A DNA stretch of 64,000 nucleotides, from positions 744,001-808,000 of the forward strand of contig NC_019892.1 of the NCBI RefSeq assembly GCF_000242455.2, read 5' to 3'. Source of the stretch: Singulisphaera acidiphila DSM 18658 (GTDB taxonomy: Bacteria; Planctomycetota; Planctomycetia; Isosphaerales; Isosphaeraceae). Under the pieces are notes generated by a model that saw only the letters and a program-made list of their open reading frames with translations, ran no database searches and was not told where the DNA came from. Below, piece after piece: positions 35,204-44,302 of the stretch. A program made the translations under genes and the position numbers. How positions within the stretch are numbered: position 1 is the first letter of the stretch; each line of letters opens with the position of its first letter.

Positions 35204-36264
35204 TGTGTGCGGCCCTTGGATCGAGTGAAGAGCGAGTCCCAGACCCCGCCCTGGTCGTACACCTCTTTGTTGATCTTGGTCCAGCCGCCGAGTTCTTTCA
35301 TGGTGAAGAGTCGAGGGGGAAGCGGCCGTCGGCCGGGGGGATCGAGCTTGGAGTCGAGGGGTCGAAAACCGTAGTCGGTCAGGATCCGCTGGGCCTCCTC
35401 GGTGCGAAGGTAGTCGAGGAAGGCCACGGCCACCGCGCGGTTGCCGTGTTTCTTCACCGAGGTCTCCACGATCGCCGCCGGACCCTCGATCTGGAGCGTG
35501 GCCGCCGGGATCACGTAGGGGGCCGCGACTCCTTTCCGCTTGTCTTGCAGGAGGAGCTCGTTCTCATACGTGACGATCGCGTCGCCGGTGCCGCGTTCGA
35601 AGGTCGCCATGCTCTGCCGGCCCGAGCTGTCCATGTTGAGTACGTTGGCTTGGACCCGGCTCAAGAGGTCACGGGCTGCGGCCGGATCGGGCGTCTTCGG
35701 GTCATGGAGCAACCCCGCGCCGTAGATCGCGTTGATGTTCCATTTCGCGCCTCCCGACGTCTTCGGGTCGGGGTAGAGCACGCCGACGCCCGGTCGCGCC
35801 AGGTCGTCCCAATCGCTGATCTTCGCCGGGTTGCCCGGGCGGACTCCGATCACGACGATGCTCCGCGTGATCAGACCGCGTCCCGGCCCCGATTTCCAGT
35901 CTTTATCGACCAAGCCTTCCTTGACCAGCCGATTGACGTCCCCGTCCAGGGAAAGGACGGCCACGTCGGCGTCGAACCCGGAGACGATGGCCCGGCTCTG
36001 CGCCCCTGAGGCGTTATACGACTCTTCGAAGCGGACCAGCCGTCCCGTCTTCTGCTTCCAGTGCGCCGCGAACCCGGGCAAGATTTTCTCGCGGAACGCA
36101 TCGCGGACCACCGAGTAAGCGCCGATCGTCAGGGTGTCGTCGCTGTTGCCGGCGCCTCGAACCGGTCCGCACCCGGCGACCAGCAGGACGAGGCAGAGGC
36201 CGTAGCCCCTGAGCCGCGCCGTGGTTCGCGGGCGGCCGATGATCGAGGAGGTCGCTTGTTCCAT
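35200..36264 (-). CDS. sbp: Sulfate-binding lipoprotein of the ABC importer
   Basis: 354 residues from ATG 36264. A lipobox LLVAGC (about residues 26-31) predicts a lipid-anchored binding protein. Family blocks: TLTIGAYSVVRDAFREKILP, YNASGAQSRAIVSGFDADV, NPAKISDWDDLARPGV, DPKTSGGAKWNINAIYGAG and TYENELLLQDKRKG. All match the sulfate/thiosulfate-binding family (Sbp/CysP), so the ligand is inferred to be sulfate or thiosulfate. It is the first gene of the operon; cysT overlaps its stop. Confidence 0.92.
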   Translation of the reverse strand: MEQATSSIIGRPRTTARLRGYGLCLVLLVAGCGPVRGAGNSDDTLTIGAYSVVRDAFREKILPGFAAHWKQKTGRLVRFEESYNASGAQSRAIVSGFDADVAVLSLDGDVNRLVKEGLVDKDWKSGPGRGLITRSIVVIGVRPGNPAKISDWDDLARPGVGVLYPDPKTSGGAKWNINAIYGAGLLHDPKTPDPAAARDLLSRVQANVLNMDSSGRQSMATFERGTGDAIVTYENELLLQDKRKGVAAPYVIPAATLQIEGPAAIVETSVKKHGNRAVAVAFLDYLRTEEAQRILTDYGFRPLDSKLDPPGRRPLPPRLFTMKELGGWTKINKEVYDQGGVWDSLFTRSKGRTQ

Positions 36265-36325
36265 GGATCCCTTCACGCGGCGGCATACGCCGATGCAATT
36301 CCGGCGTCTTTCGCACGCCCTACCA

Positions 36326-36357
36326 TCAAAAAAAAGAGACGCACGTCGCCTCTTTTT
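36326..36357 (-). terminator. Terminator between the Rrf2 gene and the sulfate operon
   Basis: AAAAAGAG...CTCTTTTT hairpin with one internal mismatch and T-runs on both strands; on the minus strand it lies directly after the Rrf2 stop. It implies that the regulator and the importer are separate transcripts. Confidence 0.75.
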
Positions 36358-36368
36358 GCTTGGAATGA

Positions 36369-36818
36369 TCAGATGATCCAGTCGCCGACGTACCCTCGTT
36401 TCCGCTCGCGGTTCTCACGCACCAGGTCGGCAAACGTGGTCTTATCGACGACGTCGGAAATTGCCTGGCGGACCCGGCCCCAGAACCCGAAGAAGTGGCA
36501 TTCGCCGTGGAATTCGCATTCCTTGTAACGCGACTGGCTGACGCAGTCGACGGGCGCGATCGGTCCGTCGACATACCTCATGATCTCGCCGACGGTCAAA
36601 TCGTCGGCCGCGCGCAACAGGCGATAGCCCCCTTCGGCTCCGCGCCGGCTCTGCACGAACCCGCCCCCTTTGAGCTGCCCCAAAATCACCTCGAGGAACC
36701 GGATCGGGATCATCTCCCGCTCGGCAATCTCGGCGATCTTGAGTGGCTCGGGACTCGCATGTTCGGCCAGAGCGTAAATCGCTCGAACCGCATAGTAACA
36801 CTTCGACGAAACACTCAT
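36369..36818 (-). CDS. Rrf2-family transcription regulator
   Basis: 149 residues. The winged helix is clear: YAVRAIYALAEH, IAEIAEREMIPIRFLEVILG, QLKGGGFVQSRRGAEGGYRL. Three Cys follow in DCVSQSRYKECEFHGECHF, matching the spacing used by Rrf2 proteins to hold an iron-sulfur cluster (as in IscR/NsrR). It stands directly upstream of the sulfate importer on the same strand. A role in sulfur control, as for CymR or a cysteine-sensing Rrf2, is therefore likely but inferred. Confidence 0.88.
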   Translation of the reverse strand: MSVSSKCYYAVRAIYALAEHASPEPLKIAEIAEREMIPIRFLEVILGQLKGGGFVQSRRGAEGGYRLLRAADDLTVGEIMRYVDGPIAPVDCVSQSRYKECEFHGECHFFGFWGRVRQAISDVVDKTTFADLVRENRERKRGYVGDWII

Positions 36819-37003
36819 CGGTGCCTACCCCGCTCAGGATTTAAGAAATCATCTCTATTTCGACTAGAGAAGTCAAGATGGAGCTTTACGCCGACCCTCT
36901 GCGGGCTGGCGGAGGATGGCGGGCCACCTGGGAGCCAGTTTGATGTCGTCCAGGATAATGTCCGGGTCGACCCGCGAAAGGAGGGGGGGGCGTGTCATGC
37001 GGA

Positions 37004-37342
37004 TCAGTCGATGTCTTCCTTCATCCCCAACTCAATTTCGGGGGTCGATTCTTCAATTGCGAATTCGACGATACCCAGTTGTTCGCCAAGGCCTTTGGGA
37101 GCAAAAGAAAGCAGTCCCCGGCGCTCGGCGCAGGCCATGCAAAGCCGTTCATCGCCGCGCAGGACGACGATTTCGCCGTCATAGACGCGATGATAGTAAT
37201 CCTGGCCGGGGGCCATCATGTAGCAGAATTCGCGATCATTGCCTACCTTTTGCCCCACTCGCCAACCCGGTTCCAGCAAGTAGAGCCGGCGTGGCGGGCA
37301 CTCACCACCTTGGTCGGCGCGACTCGGAATGTGGTTCATCAT
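37004..37342 (-). CDS. Small conserved hypothetical with CxxC
   Basis: 112 residues from ATG 37342. Pattern: RRLYLLEPGWRVGQKVGNDR, then GQDYYHRVYDGEIVVLRGDE and RLCMACAERRG, with an acidic tail. The single CxxC is too little for a full zinc ribbon, but two such proteins could share a metal. I recognise no named family. It lies 20 bases after the HTTM-DCC gene on the same strand, so it may be in that transcript. Confidence 0.68.
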   Translation of the reverse strand: MMNHIPSRADQGGECPPRRLYLLEPGWRVGQKVGNDREFCYMMAPGQDYYHRVYDGEIVVLRGDERLCMACAERRGLLSFAPKGLGEQLGIVEFAIEESTPEIELGMKEDID

Positions 37343-37362
37343 GAGAGGGCGCTCTCCCGTCT

Positions 37363-38748
37363 TCAGGCCACGGACGAAGGGGGGTGGATGCCACAGACGT
37401 CGTCGGTGCAAGGTACGTCGCGCGGACGCGAAGCCGCTATTGCATTGTAAGCCCGGTGGCCGCCCCTGGAAAGAATTGGGAGCGACCCGATCAGCCCCAG
37501 CGGCCAGAATAAGGGGATCCAGCGGCTGAGCGTGACCACGGCGTCGTAGCCGACGTCGATCCGGCCGTCGGCCCGCACCAGGTGCATCGCCTTGATGCAG
37601 GCGGACTTGGTCAGGTTCGGGTGGACCGTCGTCACGTCCACGGCAGTCAGGTCCACCGGTTCGAGCACGCGGTCCGGGTCGCCCGCGGTCAGCAGGGCCA
37701 TCGACGCCCGACAGCGCGGGCAGGCGCCGTCGTAGAGCACGCGCCCGGCGGGCTGTGCGTCGCCGACGACCAGGCTCCTCAGCCAAGGACCCGAGACGAA
37801 GGCGAGGTTGCCCGCGAACATGGCCAGCCCGAACTCGGTCAGCCCGGGCGCGGAGATCGCGATCCCGACGTGCATGAGTACCGCCGTGAGCAAGACCAAG
37901 GGGCGGAGCACCGGGACCCAGATGAGGATCGGGTAGCCGAGCTCGAACGCCAGGGCGGCATGGGTCATCAGGTTCAGGAGCCAGGGGTAAGCGGCCAGCC
38001 AGGTGAGGTCGAATTGCCCGAACTCGGCCGAGGCAAGCACGCCCCAGATCGCCGTCCCCGACCACCAACCTGGTCCTTGGAGCTTGGCCAGGCCGGCCAT
38101 CCCGTAGATCAAGACCAGGTGGAGCTGAATCAGGCGGAGCGCCAGGTTGGCCGACACCGAGGGCTCAGGCTGGCCCGAGGGGACGACCCAGCGGCCGTCC
38201 TGACGTCGCCGGGCGACCGCCGCCCGGGCCAGGCGATACCGCGCCAGGAAGCGGTCGAGCGAGACCGCCTGACCACTCGCGAAGGTGAATGCCAGGTAGA
38301 GCGTCCAGGCCGAGACGATCTGGTCGAACCCGAACAGCGAGACCGGAACCCGCCGCGAGATCGAGACCACGATCACCCAGGCGAGCACCGCCGTCACCCG
38401 GCTCCAGAGGCCCACCGTGAACATCGCCACAATGACCAGGCAGGCGACCCAGACCGGCCGGAGCAGGGAATCGGGGACGTGGAACCAGAACGACCAGGCG
38501 GCCGGCGCCTGCATCCGGTTCACGAACCGAACGGACTCGGGATCGGCCCAGCCGGCCGACCCGAAGAAGGCCTGAAGATCGAGCCCGTAGACGAGCAAGC
38601 TCCAGAACAGCAAGGCCCCGACGCCGAGGCGAATCAGGCCCAGGGCGGTCGGGTCGGCCGGGGTGAAGAAAAAGCCGTTCCAGCCCCGAAGGATCGCGCT
38701 TCCGAGGCTTGCGGGATATTCGACCAGGCTGTTCAGAAAGCGTCGCAA
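37363..38748 (-). CDS. HTTM membrane protein fused to a DCC thiol-oxidoreductase domain
   Basis: 461 residues. The first about 330 form the HTTM domain (vitamin-K gamma-carboxylase-like transmembrane fold): DPTALGLIRLGVGALLFWSL, VSLFGFDQIVSAWTLYLAF, QLHLVLIYGMAGLAKLQGPG and WLLNLMTHAALAFELGYPIL. The last 130 form a DCC/DUF393 domain with VLYDGACPRCRASM, a thioredoxin-like CPRC active site, near residue 345. The fusion suggests a membrane redox or carboxylation step on an unknown substrate. The start overlaps the end of the upstream gene by 16 bases. Confidence 0.88.
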   Translation of the reverse strand: MRRFLNSLVEYPASLGSAILRGWNGFFFTPADPTALGLIRLGVGALLFWSLLVYGLDLQAFFGSAGWADPESVRFVNRMQAPAAWSFWFHVPDSLLRPVWVACLVIVAMFTVGLWSRVTAVLAWVIVVSISRRVPVSLFGFDQIVSAWTLYLAFTFASGQAVSLDRFLARYRLARAAVARRRQDGRWVVPSGQPEPSVSANLALRLIQLHLVLIYGMAGLAKLQGPGWWSGTAIWGVLASAEFGQFDLTWLAAYPWLLNLMTHAALAFELGYPILIWVPVLRPLVLLTAVLMHVGIAISAPGLTEFGLAMFAGNLAFVSGPWLRSLVVGDAQPAGRVLYDGACPRCRASMALLTAGDPDRVLEPVDLTAVDVTTVHPNLTKSACIKAMHLVRADGRIDVGYDAVVTLSRWIPLFWPLGLIGSLPILSRGGHRAYNAIAASRPRDVPCTDDVCGIHPPSSVA

Positions 38749-39380
38749 GAGAACTCTCCGATCCGTTCCGGCGTCGTGTAAAACTCCTCGGCGTCGAGGT
38801 TCACGCGCCGGTGGCCTGGGGCCGCGAGTTCTTGGCGGACCCGTTCGGGGTCCGGAATCAGATGCGTCTGCGTGTAGAGGGTGATTGTCTTGCAGCCGGG
38901 CCGGCTCTTCGCCAGATGCCGCGCGTACGACCGTGCCCAGGTGCTGTTGGCGCCGTCACCGGTCATGGCTCGGGCGGTCTCGAAGTCGACGACCAGGTGG
39001 TTGGCCAAGGCGAGTTGGCGTTGATAACGCAGGCTCGGCCGAACTGTCCGGTCGGGTAGACGGATCGTCTCGTCAGGGCGACCGTCGGCATACTGGATCG
39101 TCGCCGTCGCAATCGGGGTCGGCGGGGGCTCGGGGGCGTAATAACGGTAGGTGTATCCCTGATCAATCCGTTGGAGATAGCCGCCGAAGGGGAGGACGAG
39201 AGCCTGCTCGAGGATCGAGGATGGGGGTGACGCCAGTGCGCCGGCGAGCACCGCCATCCCATGAATCAGCAACCCAACCGACGCCAAGCCACGCGCCCAA
39301 GCCGGCCACCTTCGGTCCGGATGGAGTTGGTTTGGGCCCTCTGGGGAGCCGGTATTGAATTTGCTGACTTTGCTGGCCAA
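38733..39380 (-). CDS. Membrane-anchored partner of the HTTM-DCC protein
   Basis: 215 residues from TTG 39380, chosen because AAGGAG lies about seven bases upstream; a GTG at 39431 without such a site would add 17 residues. One N-terminal membrane helix (ARGLASVGLLIHGMAVLAGA), then a soluble part with QGYTYRYYAPEPPPTPIATA and TWARSYARHLAKSRPGCKTI. Genes of this type sit before HTTM genes in planctomycetes; the 16-base overlap here makes co-translation likely. Activity unknown. Confidence 0.78.
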   Translation of the reverse strand: MASKVSKFNTGSPEGPNQLHPDRRWPAWARGLASVGLLIHGMAVLAGALASPPSSILEQALVLPFGGYLQRIDQGYTYRYYAPEPPPTPIATATIQYADGRPDETIRLPDRTVRPSLRYQRQLALANHLVVDFETARAMTGDGANSTWARSYARHLAKSRPGCKTITLYTQTHLIPDPERVRQELAAPGHRRVNLDAEEFYTTPERIGEFSCDAF

Positions 39381-39946
39381 CGGCCGCTCCTTCTTTTTGC
39401 GATTTCGACGGACAGAGAGGGGACGTCCCACTTTCGGAGGAGGAAGGCTTCACGGTTCGAGACCGTCCGTGAAGGTCCCCGTCCGTAATGAAGCCTACAA
39501 GAGACGGGTTCTCGATCGACCGGCGAGCGGTCTCGAGAGCCGGCCGGTTTGAGCGCAGCGTGAATCCGTCTCAAAAAAAGGGGCAAATTCGCAGTGGGAC
39601 CGGGTCTCCTCAGCCTTGATCCTACAACGCCTCGGAAGTCAGGCCAATAGCGGTCAAAAGATCGACCATTAGGGATATTCGGAAAATTTGCTATAAGCCT
39701 CCCAGATAGGTGTTGCCTCGCTATTTTCACGCGGAGATGTTGCATTCGGCTTCTCGGCAGATTAGACTTTGCGAGGAATGAGAAGAGTCTAGGGATCAAG
39801 GCAACTCGGCGGATTGCTGGGGTGGGGTCGATCGGCTCAAATGGGGCGAGCTCGGCCTTGAGCATTCCGACTGATTACGAAGGTACGTCCAGTGGTGGTT
39901 GCCGGCCCCGCGTTTGGTCATCTCGAATCGCACCAGGAGGTCTGAA
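39381..39946. other. Intergenic, no gene recognised
   Basis: 566 bases between two divergent genes. Contains a hairpin (CTTCACGG/CCGTGAAG, 39449-39475). A minus-strand open frame covers part of it but resembles nothing and is not used. Confidence 0.45.
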
Positions 39947-40597
39947 ATGCAGGGAACGATCGTTTTGTTGATGGCCCTCAGTGGCGTCGGTTGTCACCAC
40001 AAGACCTGTGGTCCAATCGTTGCCTCGTCGTGCTATAGCGCTTGCTATAGCTCATGCTACGGGGGCTCGGCGCCCGTCAGCTACACGACGTACGTAGCCC
40101 CCTCCTGCTACTCGTCGTGCTATAGCAGCGGCTACTCGTCCTGCTACAGCAGCAGTGCTTGTTACAGCAGCGCTTGCTACAGCAGCTGCTACTCGTCCTG
40201 CTACAGCGGTGGCTGCTACGGTGGCGGCTGCTACGGTGGCAAGCATTGTGGTGGCTTGTTCCGTGGTTTGTTCGGCCACAAGCGATACAACAGCTGCTGC
40301 GACGCGGCCTACGCGACCGTGGGCTGCTACAGCGGTTGCTACGGCTCGAGCTATGCTCCTGCCGTCTTCGGCAGCTACACCCCGGTTGTCATGGGCGATA
40401 CCTACGCTTCGAGCCAGGCCTATCCGACTGGCCAGGCGATCGTGAGCCCCGCGGCTCCGGCCGCCCCGGCTTCTTCGACCCCGGCTGCTCCCGCCCCGGC
40501 CACGGTTCCGGCTCCGCCGGCCCCCGCTCCCGCTTCGGAAAGCACCCCGCCGCCGCCCCCGGCCGCTGCGACGGATGCCCCCGCTCCGCCCAAGTAA
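39947..40597 (+). CDS. Secreted Cys/Tyr/Ser-repeat protein
   Basis: 216 residues. ATG 39947 follows AGGAGG. The leader MQGTIVLLMALSGVGC ends in a Cys and could be a weak lipobox. Then come many CYSS-type units (SCYSACYSSCYGG, SSCYSSGYSSCYSS and more) to about residue 115. A middle part (FRGLFGHKRYNSCC) and a Pro/Ala-rich tail (TPAAPAPATVPAPPAPAPAS) follow. The protein has about 25 Cys, mostly in C-x3-C spacing. It is probably an exported, disulfide-rich or metal-binding surface protein; function unknown. A strong terminator follows. Confidence 0.78.
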   Translation: MQGTIVLLMALSGVGCHHKTCGPIVASSCYSACYSSCYGGSAPVSYTTYVAPSCYSSCYSSGYSSCYSSSACYSSACYSSCYSSCYSGGCYGGGCYGGKHCGGLFRGLFGHKRYNSCCDAAYATVGCYSGCYGSSYAPAVFGSYTPVVMGDTYASSQAYPTGQAIVSPAAPAAPASSTPAAPAPATVPAPPAPAPASESTPPPPPAAATDAPAPPK

Positions 40598-40670
40598 TGA
40601 TCTCTCAGGCATTCTGAAGTGACTAAGCCCCACGCGGGGCTCTGATAATCGAGGGCCTGAACGGCCCCAA

Positions 40671-40706
40671 CGGTCCATCGTGGCGTCGCGACGCCACGAT
40701 GGACCG
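40671..40706 (+). terminator. Strong terminator after the Cys-rich gene
   Basis: Perfect 18-base-arm palindrome (CGGTCCATCGTGGCGTCG and its complement) followed by CTTTATTT. Confidence 0.9.
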
Positions 40707-40869
40707 CTTTATTTGGGGCGAGTAAGGATCCTGGTGATCGTGCGGAGAATAGGCCTTGTGCTAGCTTTCTCGAATGGGGTCTTGTTATAATCTCGGGCAC
40801 AAAGCCGTCCGGCGGGGATAGACGCCTGGGCGTTGATGTCAGTCAAGGGAATCGAAGGAACGTCTCCCG

Positions 40870-41760
40870 ATGTCTAGCACCCTCCCGCATACTTCCTCTA
40901 TGTCCTCTTCAAATTCAAACGACGATCACGACCAGCTTGCAGCGACTCCCGACGACGATCATGCGCGTCGCGAGTGGCTGATCCACAACCTTGGCGAGCC
41001 TGTCTGCCGACAGCTTGGAATCTACCGGATTCCCGACGATCTCGTCCTTTCCGTGGTCATTCCGGTCTTCAATGAAGTCCACACCCTGCATGAGATCCTT
41101 CGCCAGGTTCGTGCGGTCCCGATCGCGAAGCAGATCATCCTCGTCGACGACTGCTCGACCGACGGCACCACCGATCTCCTCCGCAAGTGGGCCGAAACGG
41201 AATCCGACCTGACGATCGTCTTCCACGAGAAGAACCGTGGAAAAGGGGCCGCTCTGAGGACGGGCTTCACCCGTGCGACCGGCCAGATCGTCATTGTCCA
41301 GGACGCCGACCTGGAGTACGACCCCGCCCAGTATCCTCAACTGGTTCAGCCGATCGTTGAGGGCAAGGCCGACGTCGTCTACGGCTCTCGGTTCAGCGGC
41401 GAGTCGCACCGGGTGCTCTACTTCTGGCACACCTTGGGCAACAAGTTTTTGACGTTCCTGTCCAACATGTTCACGAATTTGAATCTGACGGACATGGAAG
41501 TCTGCTACAAGGTGTTCCGTCGCGAGGTGATTCAGGGGATTACCCTGGAGAGCAACCGGTTCGGGTTCGAGCCGGAAGTGACGGCCAAGGTCGCTCGGTT
41601 CAAAGTCCCTGCGATTGAGAACCGGCCGTCGCGGCGGTGCCGGATCTACGAAATTCCCGTCAGCTACAACGGCCGAGACTATCGCGAAGGGAAGAAGATC
41701 GGCTGGAAAGACGGCGTGCAGGCCTTGTACTGCATCGTCCGCTACGCCTTGGCCGACTAA
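40870..41760 (+). CDS. GT2 family glycosyltransferase (polyprenyl-phosphate type)
   Basis: 296 residues, GAAGGA upstream of ATG 40870. After a 60-residue polar leader come [50 protein letters not shown] and the DxD-like [14 protein letters not shown]. This is the GT-A fold of enzymes that load dolichol- or undecaprenyl-phosphate with sugar. [20 protein letters not shown] and [13 protein letters not shown] are typical of that subgroup. It has no C-terminal membrane helix. Sugar specificity cannot be read. Confidence 0.9.
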   Translation: MSSTLPHTSSMSSSNSNDDHDQLAATPDDDHARREWLIHNLGEPVCRQLGIYRIPDDLVLSVVIPVFNEVHTLHEILRQVRAVPIAKQIILVDDCSTDGTTDLLRKWAETESDLTIVFHEKNRGKGAALRTGFTRATGQIVIVQDADLEYDPAQYPQLVQPIVEGKADVVYGSRFSGESHRVLYFWHTLGNKFLTFLSNMFTNLNLTDMEVCYKVFRREVIQGITLESNRFGFEPEVTAKVARFKVPAIENRPSRRCRIYEIPVSYNGRDYREGKKIGWKDGVQALYCIVRYALAD

Positions 41761-41819
41761 AGGGAAGTGAGAATCGTTCCGTCCGCATTTCGCAGCCCTG
41801 GAAGGGCAACCGTCCACCG

Positions 41820-41839
41820 CCAGGGGCGCAAGCCCCTGG
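41820..41839 (+). terminator. GC hairpin after the glycosyltransferase
   Basis: CCAGGGGC-GCAA-GCCCCTGG, eight pairs with a GNRA tetraloop, 60 bases after the stop. The T-run is missing; it may act as an RNA 3' stabiliser. Confidence 0.55.
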
Positions 41840-41996
41840 GAACGACGAAGGCATCAATGCGATTTTTTTTGTGGTCCCGGACCTGAGGGCCGCAAAAAGC
41901 TTTGTTCATCGGGGCGGATCCTGCGGACATCTTTCTTTTCCCCACGGCCTGTAATCTGAAAACCTCGCCTCTTTTCTCGGTCGGGGAGCGCTTGCC

Positions 41997-42830
41997 ATGA
42001 CGCGGATTCGTCTTCTGGGAACCGCGCTGGCTGTGGTTCTCCTCCTGCTTCAGGCTTCGCTGGCCGCGCAAGTGACCGATGCGCCAGCTCCGCAGAAGGA
42101 GCTCGAGAAGGAGAGGGATCCGCAGGATCAGGCGAAGCCGTTGCGACGGCCTCGCCGCTCTTCTGCCGGCCCTCGGATGTACATGGGCCGGCCGATTGCC
42201 GACGTGATGTCGTTCCACGGGGCCGACTGGCTCGTGCGCGACACGCGGGAGCAGGAAGAGCAGCCCGAGGCGATGCTCGACGCCCTGAAGATCAAGCCGG
42301 GGTCGACCGTGGCCGATGTCGGCGCCGGGGTCGGCTACACGAGCCTCAAGCTCGCGCGCCGGGTCGGATCCGAGGGGATCGTGCTGGCGACCGACGTTCA
42401 GCCCGAGATGCTCCAAATGCTCGCGGCCAATGCCCGCGCGGCCGGCCTGAAGAACGTCCGGCCGATCCGTTGCACGTCGACCGACACCAAGCTTCCCGAG
42501 GGGAAAGTGGATCTGGTGCTGATGGTCGACGTCTACCACGAGTGCGTCGACCCTGAGACCACGCTTCAAGGTCTGCTCAAGGCTTTGAAGCCGGGGGGCC
42601 GGCTCGTCCTGGTCGAATTCCGTGGCGAAGATCCCGAGGTGCCGATCAAGCCCGAGCACAAGATGACCTTCGCCCAGGTTCGCCGCGAGCTCGAACCCCA
42701 AGGGTTCAAGTTCAAGGAGAAGTTCGACTTCCTCCCCTGGCAGCACATCATCGTCTTTGAGAAGCCGGTTGCGAAGGATAAGGACAAAGTCGAGGAAGCG
42801 CCGGCTCGCTCCAAAGCAGACAACCCTTGA
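41997..42830 (+). CDS. Exported SAM-dependent methyltransferase-like protein
   Basis: 277 residues. A clear signal peptide (MTRIRLLGTALAVVLLLLQA) is followed by a polar stretch, and then a class I methyltransferase fold. Motif I is VADVGAGVGYTSLKLARRVG, the acidic end of strand 2 is in VLATDVQPEMLQ, motif IV is DLVLMVDVYHE, and motif VI is LKPGGRLVLVEF. Planctomycete genomes encode several such exported methyltransferases. SAM supply outside the cytoplasm is unexplained, so it may bind another ligand. An adjacent glycosyltransferase gene is on the same strand. Confidence 0.82.
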   Translation: MTRIRLLGTALAVVLLLLQASLAAQVTDAPAPQKELEKERDPQDQAKPLRRPRRSSAGPRMYMGRPIADVMSFHGADWLVRDTREQEEQPEAMLDALKIKPGSTVADVGAGVGYTSLKLARRVGSEGIVLATDVQPEMLQMLAANARAAGLKNVRPIRCTSTDTKLPEGKVDLVLMVDVYHECVDPETTLQGLLKALKPGGRLVLVEFRGEDPEVPIKPEHKMTFAQVRRELEPQGFKFKEKFDFLPWQHIIVFEKPVAKDKDKVEEAPARSKADNP

Positions 42831-42971
42831 GAAGAGGAACACCAAGCAGGGCCTAGACGCTGTTCCCGGGTGAGTTCCCCCTGGGATCGCGGGTGCCCCG
42901 CCTGCAATTCTATTTGAATTGATATGATTCAATTCAAGAGTGGGCGGGGTCTATGGCTCTGAGCCCAAGCC

Positions 42972-43877
42972 TTACCCCCCCGCGCCGCGGATTCCGTAGC
43001 GATTGCGGAGGTCGACGATCAAGGCGTCCATGTCGTGAGGCACGGTGGCTTCGACCATGATGTCCTGGCCGGTGAGCGGGTGCCGGAACCCGAGCGTTTG
43101 TGCGTGGAGGGCCTGGCGTTGGAACTGCGCCTTGCAACGCGGGCGGTTGCGGGGTCGATAGACGGCGTCGCCGACGACAGGATGACCGATCTCGGCCATA
43201 TGGATGCGGATCTGGTGGGTTCGCCCGGTTTCGAGCCAGCAGGCGACGAGGCTGGCGACCGGTCCGAACTGCTCGATGACGCGGTAGTGTGTGATCGCCG
43301 CCCTCCCCTCCCCCGGCCGTCGCCCGACCCCGCGCCTCAGGTCGCCGCGATCGGTGATCAAGGGGAGGTCGATGGTTCCGCTGGCGCGTGCGGGCAGGCC
43401 TTCGACCACGGCGAGGTACTGCCGCTCGATGTCGTGCGCCTTGAAGAGGGCCTGGAACGCGCGGACGGCCTCGTGAGTCCGGGCCAGGGCGAGCGCTCCG
43501 GAGGTGTCCTTGTCGAGCCGGTGGACGACTCCCACGAACGGCTTGGGGTTGCCGTGGCGGATCGTCAGGTAGCGGCCGGCGCGCTCGATCAAGGTGTCGC
43601 GTTCGCGGTCGGGAGTGGGCAGGGTCAGTACGCCCGCCGGCTTGTCCACGATCAGGACGTGTTGGTCCTCGTGGAGCACGCGGAGCCGGCCGGCGACGAT
43701 CCGAGCCTTGGGGCGGTTGGGGAAGAACGCGATGGGAGTGTCGGTCTCGACCTCCCGTCCCGGTTCGTCGCAACGCTCCCCCTCGAGGTCAATTCGGCCG
43801 TTGCGCACGGCGTCCTGCGCGGCCCTTCGTGAGAGACCGAATCTCTCGGAGACGAGTTTATCGAGGCGGATCGGCAT
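42972..43877 (-). CDS. RluA-family pseudouridine synthase
   Basis: 301 residues. An S4 RNA-binding domain at the N-terminus (IRLDKLVSERFGLSRRAAQD, about 1-60) is followed by the RluA core with VVHRLDKDTSGALALA, whose Asp is catalytic. TGRTHQIRIHMAEIGHPVVG is the second family block. It isomerises uridine in rRNA (RluC/RluD type); the exact position cannot be told from sequence. It is convergent with the methyltransferase-like gene. Confidence 0.93.
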   Translation of the reverse strand: MPIRLDKLVSERFGLSRRAAQDAVRNGRIDLEGERCDEPGREVETDTPIAFFPNRPKARIVAGRLRVLHEDQHVLIVDKPAGVLTLPTPDRERDTLIERAGRYLTIRHGNPKPFVGVVHRLDKDTSGALALARTHEAVRAFQALFKAHDIERQYLAVVEGLPARASGTIDLPLITDRGDLRRGVGRRPGEGRAAITHYRVIEQFGPVASLVACWLETGRTHQIRIHMAEIGHPVVGDAVYRPRNRPRCKAQFQRQALHAQTLGFRHPLTGQDIMVEATVPHDMDALIVDLRNRYGIRGAGG

Positions 43878-44302
43878 GCGTGACAGTCACCCTAACCCAG
43901 CACAATTCGGCTGATGCCTGTCCGTCGGGACAAGTCTTCGTTTGATCCGCGTGTTCTGAGAAAACAAACAAGCAAAGGAATGTGGGGGCGGCCCTCCGTC
44001 CGTGACGGCCGCCCGTTTCCCGCGACCCCGCCGGCCCGAAGCCTGGCGAGGAGCGCGGGCAGTCTCAACTGGACACGGCCGTGCCGTCAACAATCTCGAC
44101 GTCAGACTGAGGGACGTCCGTGCCCGCATCGCACCATTGTACCGTCGAACCAGGATGATTCCACCCCTCCGCCGCTCCGGACTTCGCGGTCGGCGCCAGC
44201 GGCCGCCCGGCCGGCGCGAATCCACCTTGCCGCCGATACCGGCGATGGCATACCTTTGGGGGGTCTCACCCCTTTGAGTTAGGGCCCGCCGGAACGACCC
44301 GA
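43878..44302. other. Intergenic, no gene recognised
   Basis: 425 bases between the divergent RluA and phosphatase genes. No RNA or repeat was recognised. It should hold both promoters. Confidence 0.45.

Noticed and set aside
37582..38781. Plus-strand open frame opposite the HTTM-DCC gene
   Set aside because: Composition is His/Gln/Arg/Pro-rich as expected from antisense of a membrane protein; no domain.
39449..39475. GGTTCGAGACC, like the T-loop of a tRNA
   Set aside because: No acceptor, D or anticodon arm fits upstream; it is part of a longer simple hairpin.
39266..39865. Minus-strand open frame of 199 codons upstream of the HTTM partner gene
   Set aside because: No ribosome site, no recognisable protein, and it overlaps the start region of a better supported gene.
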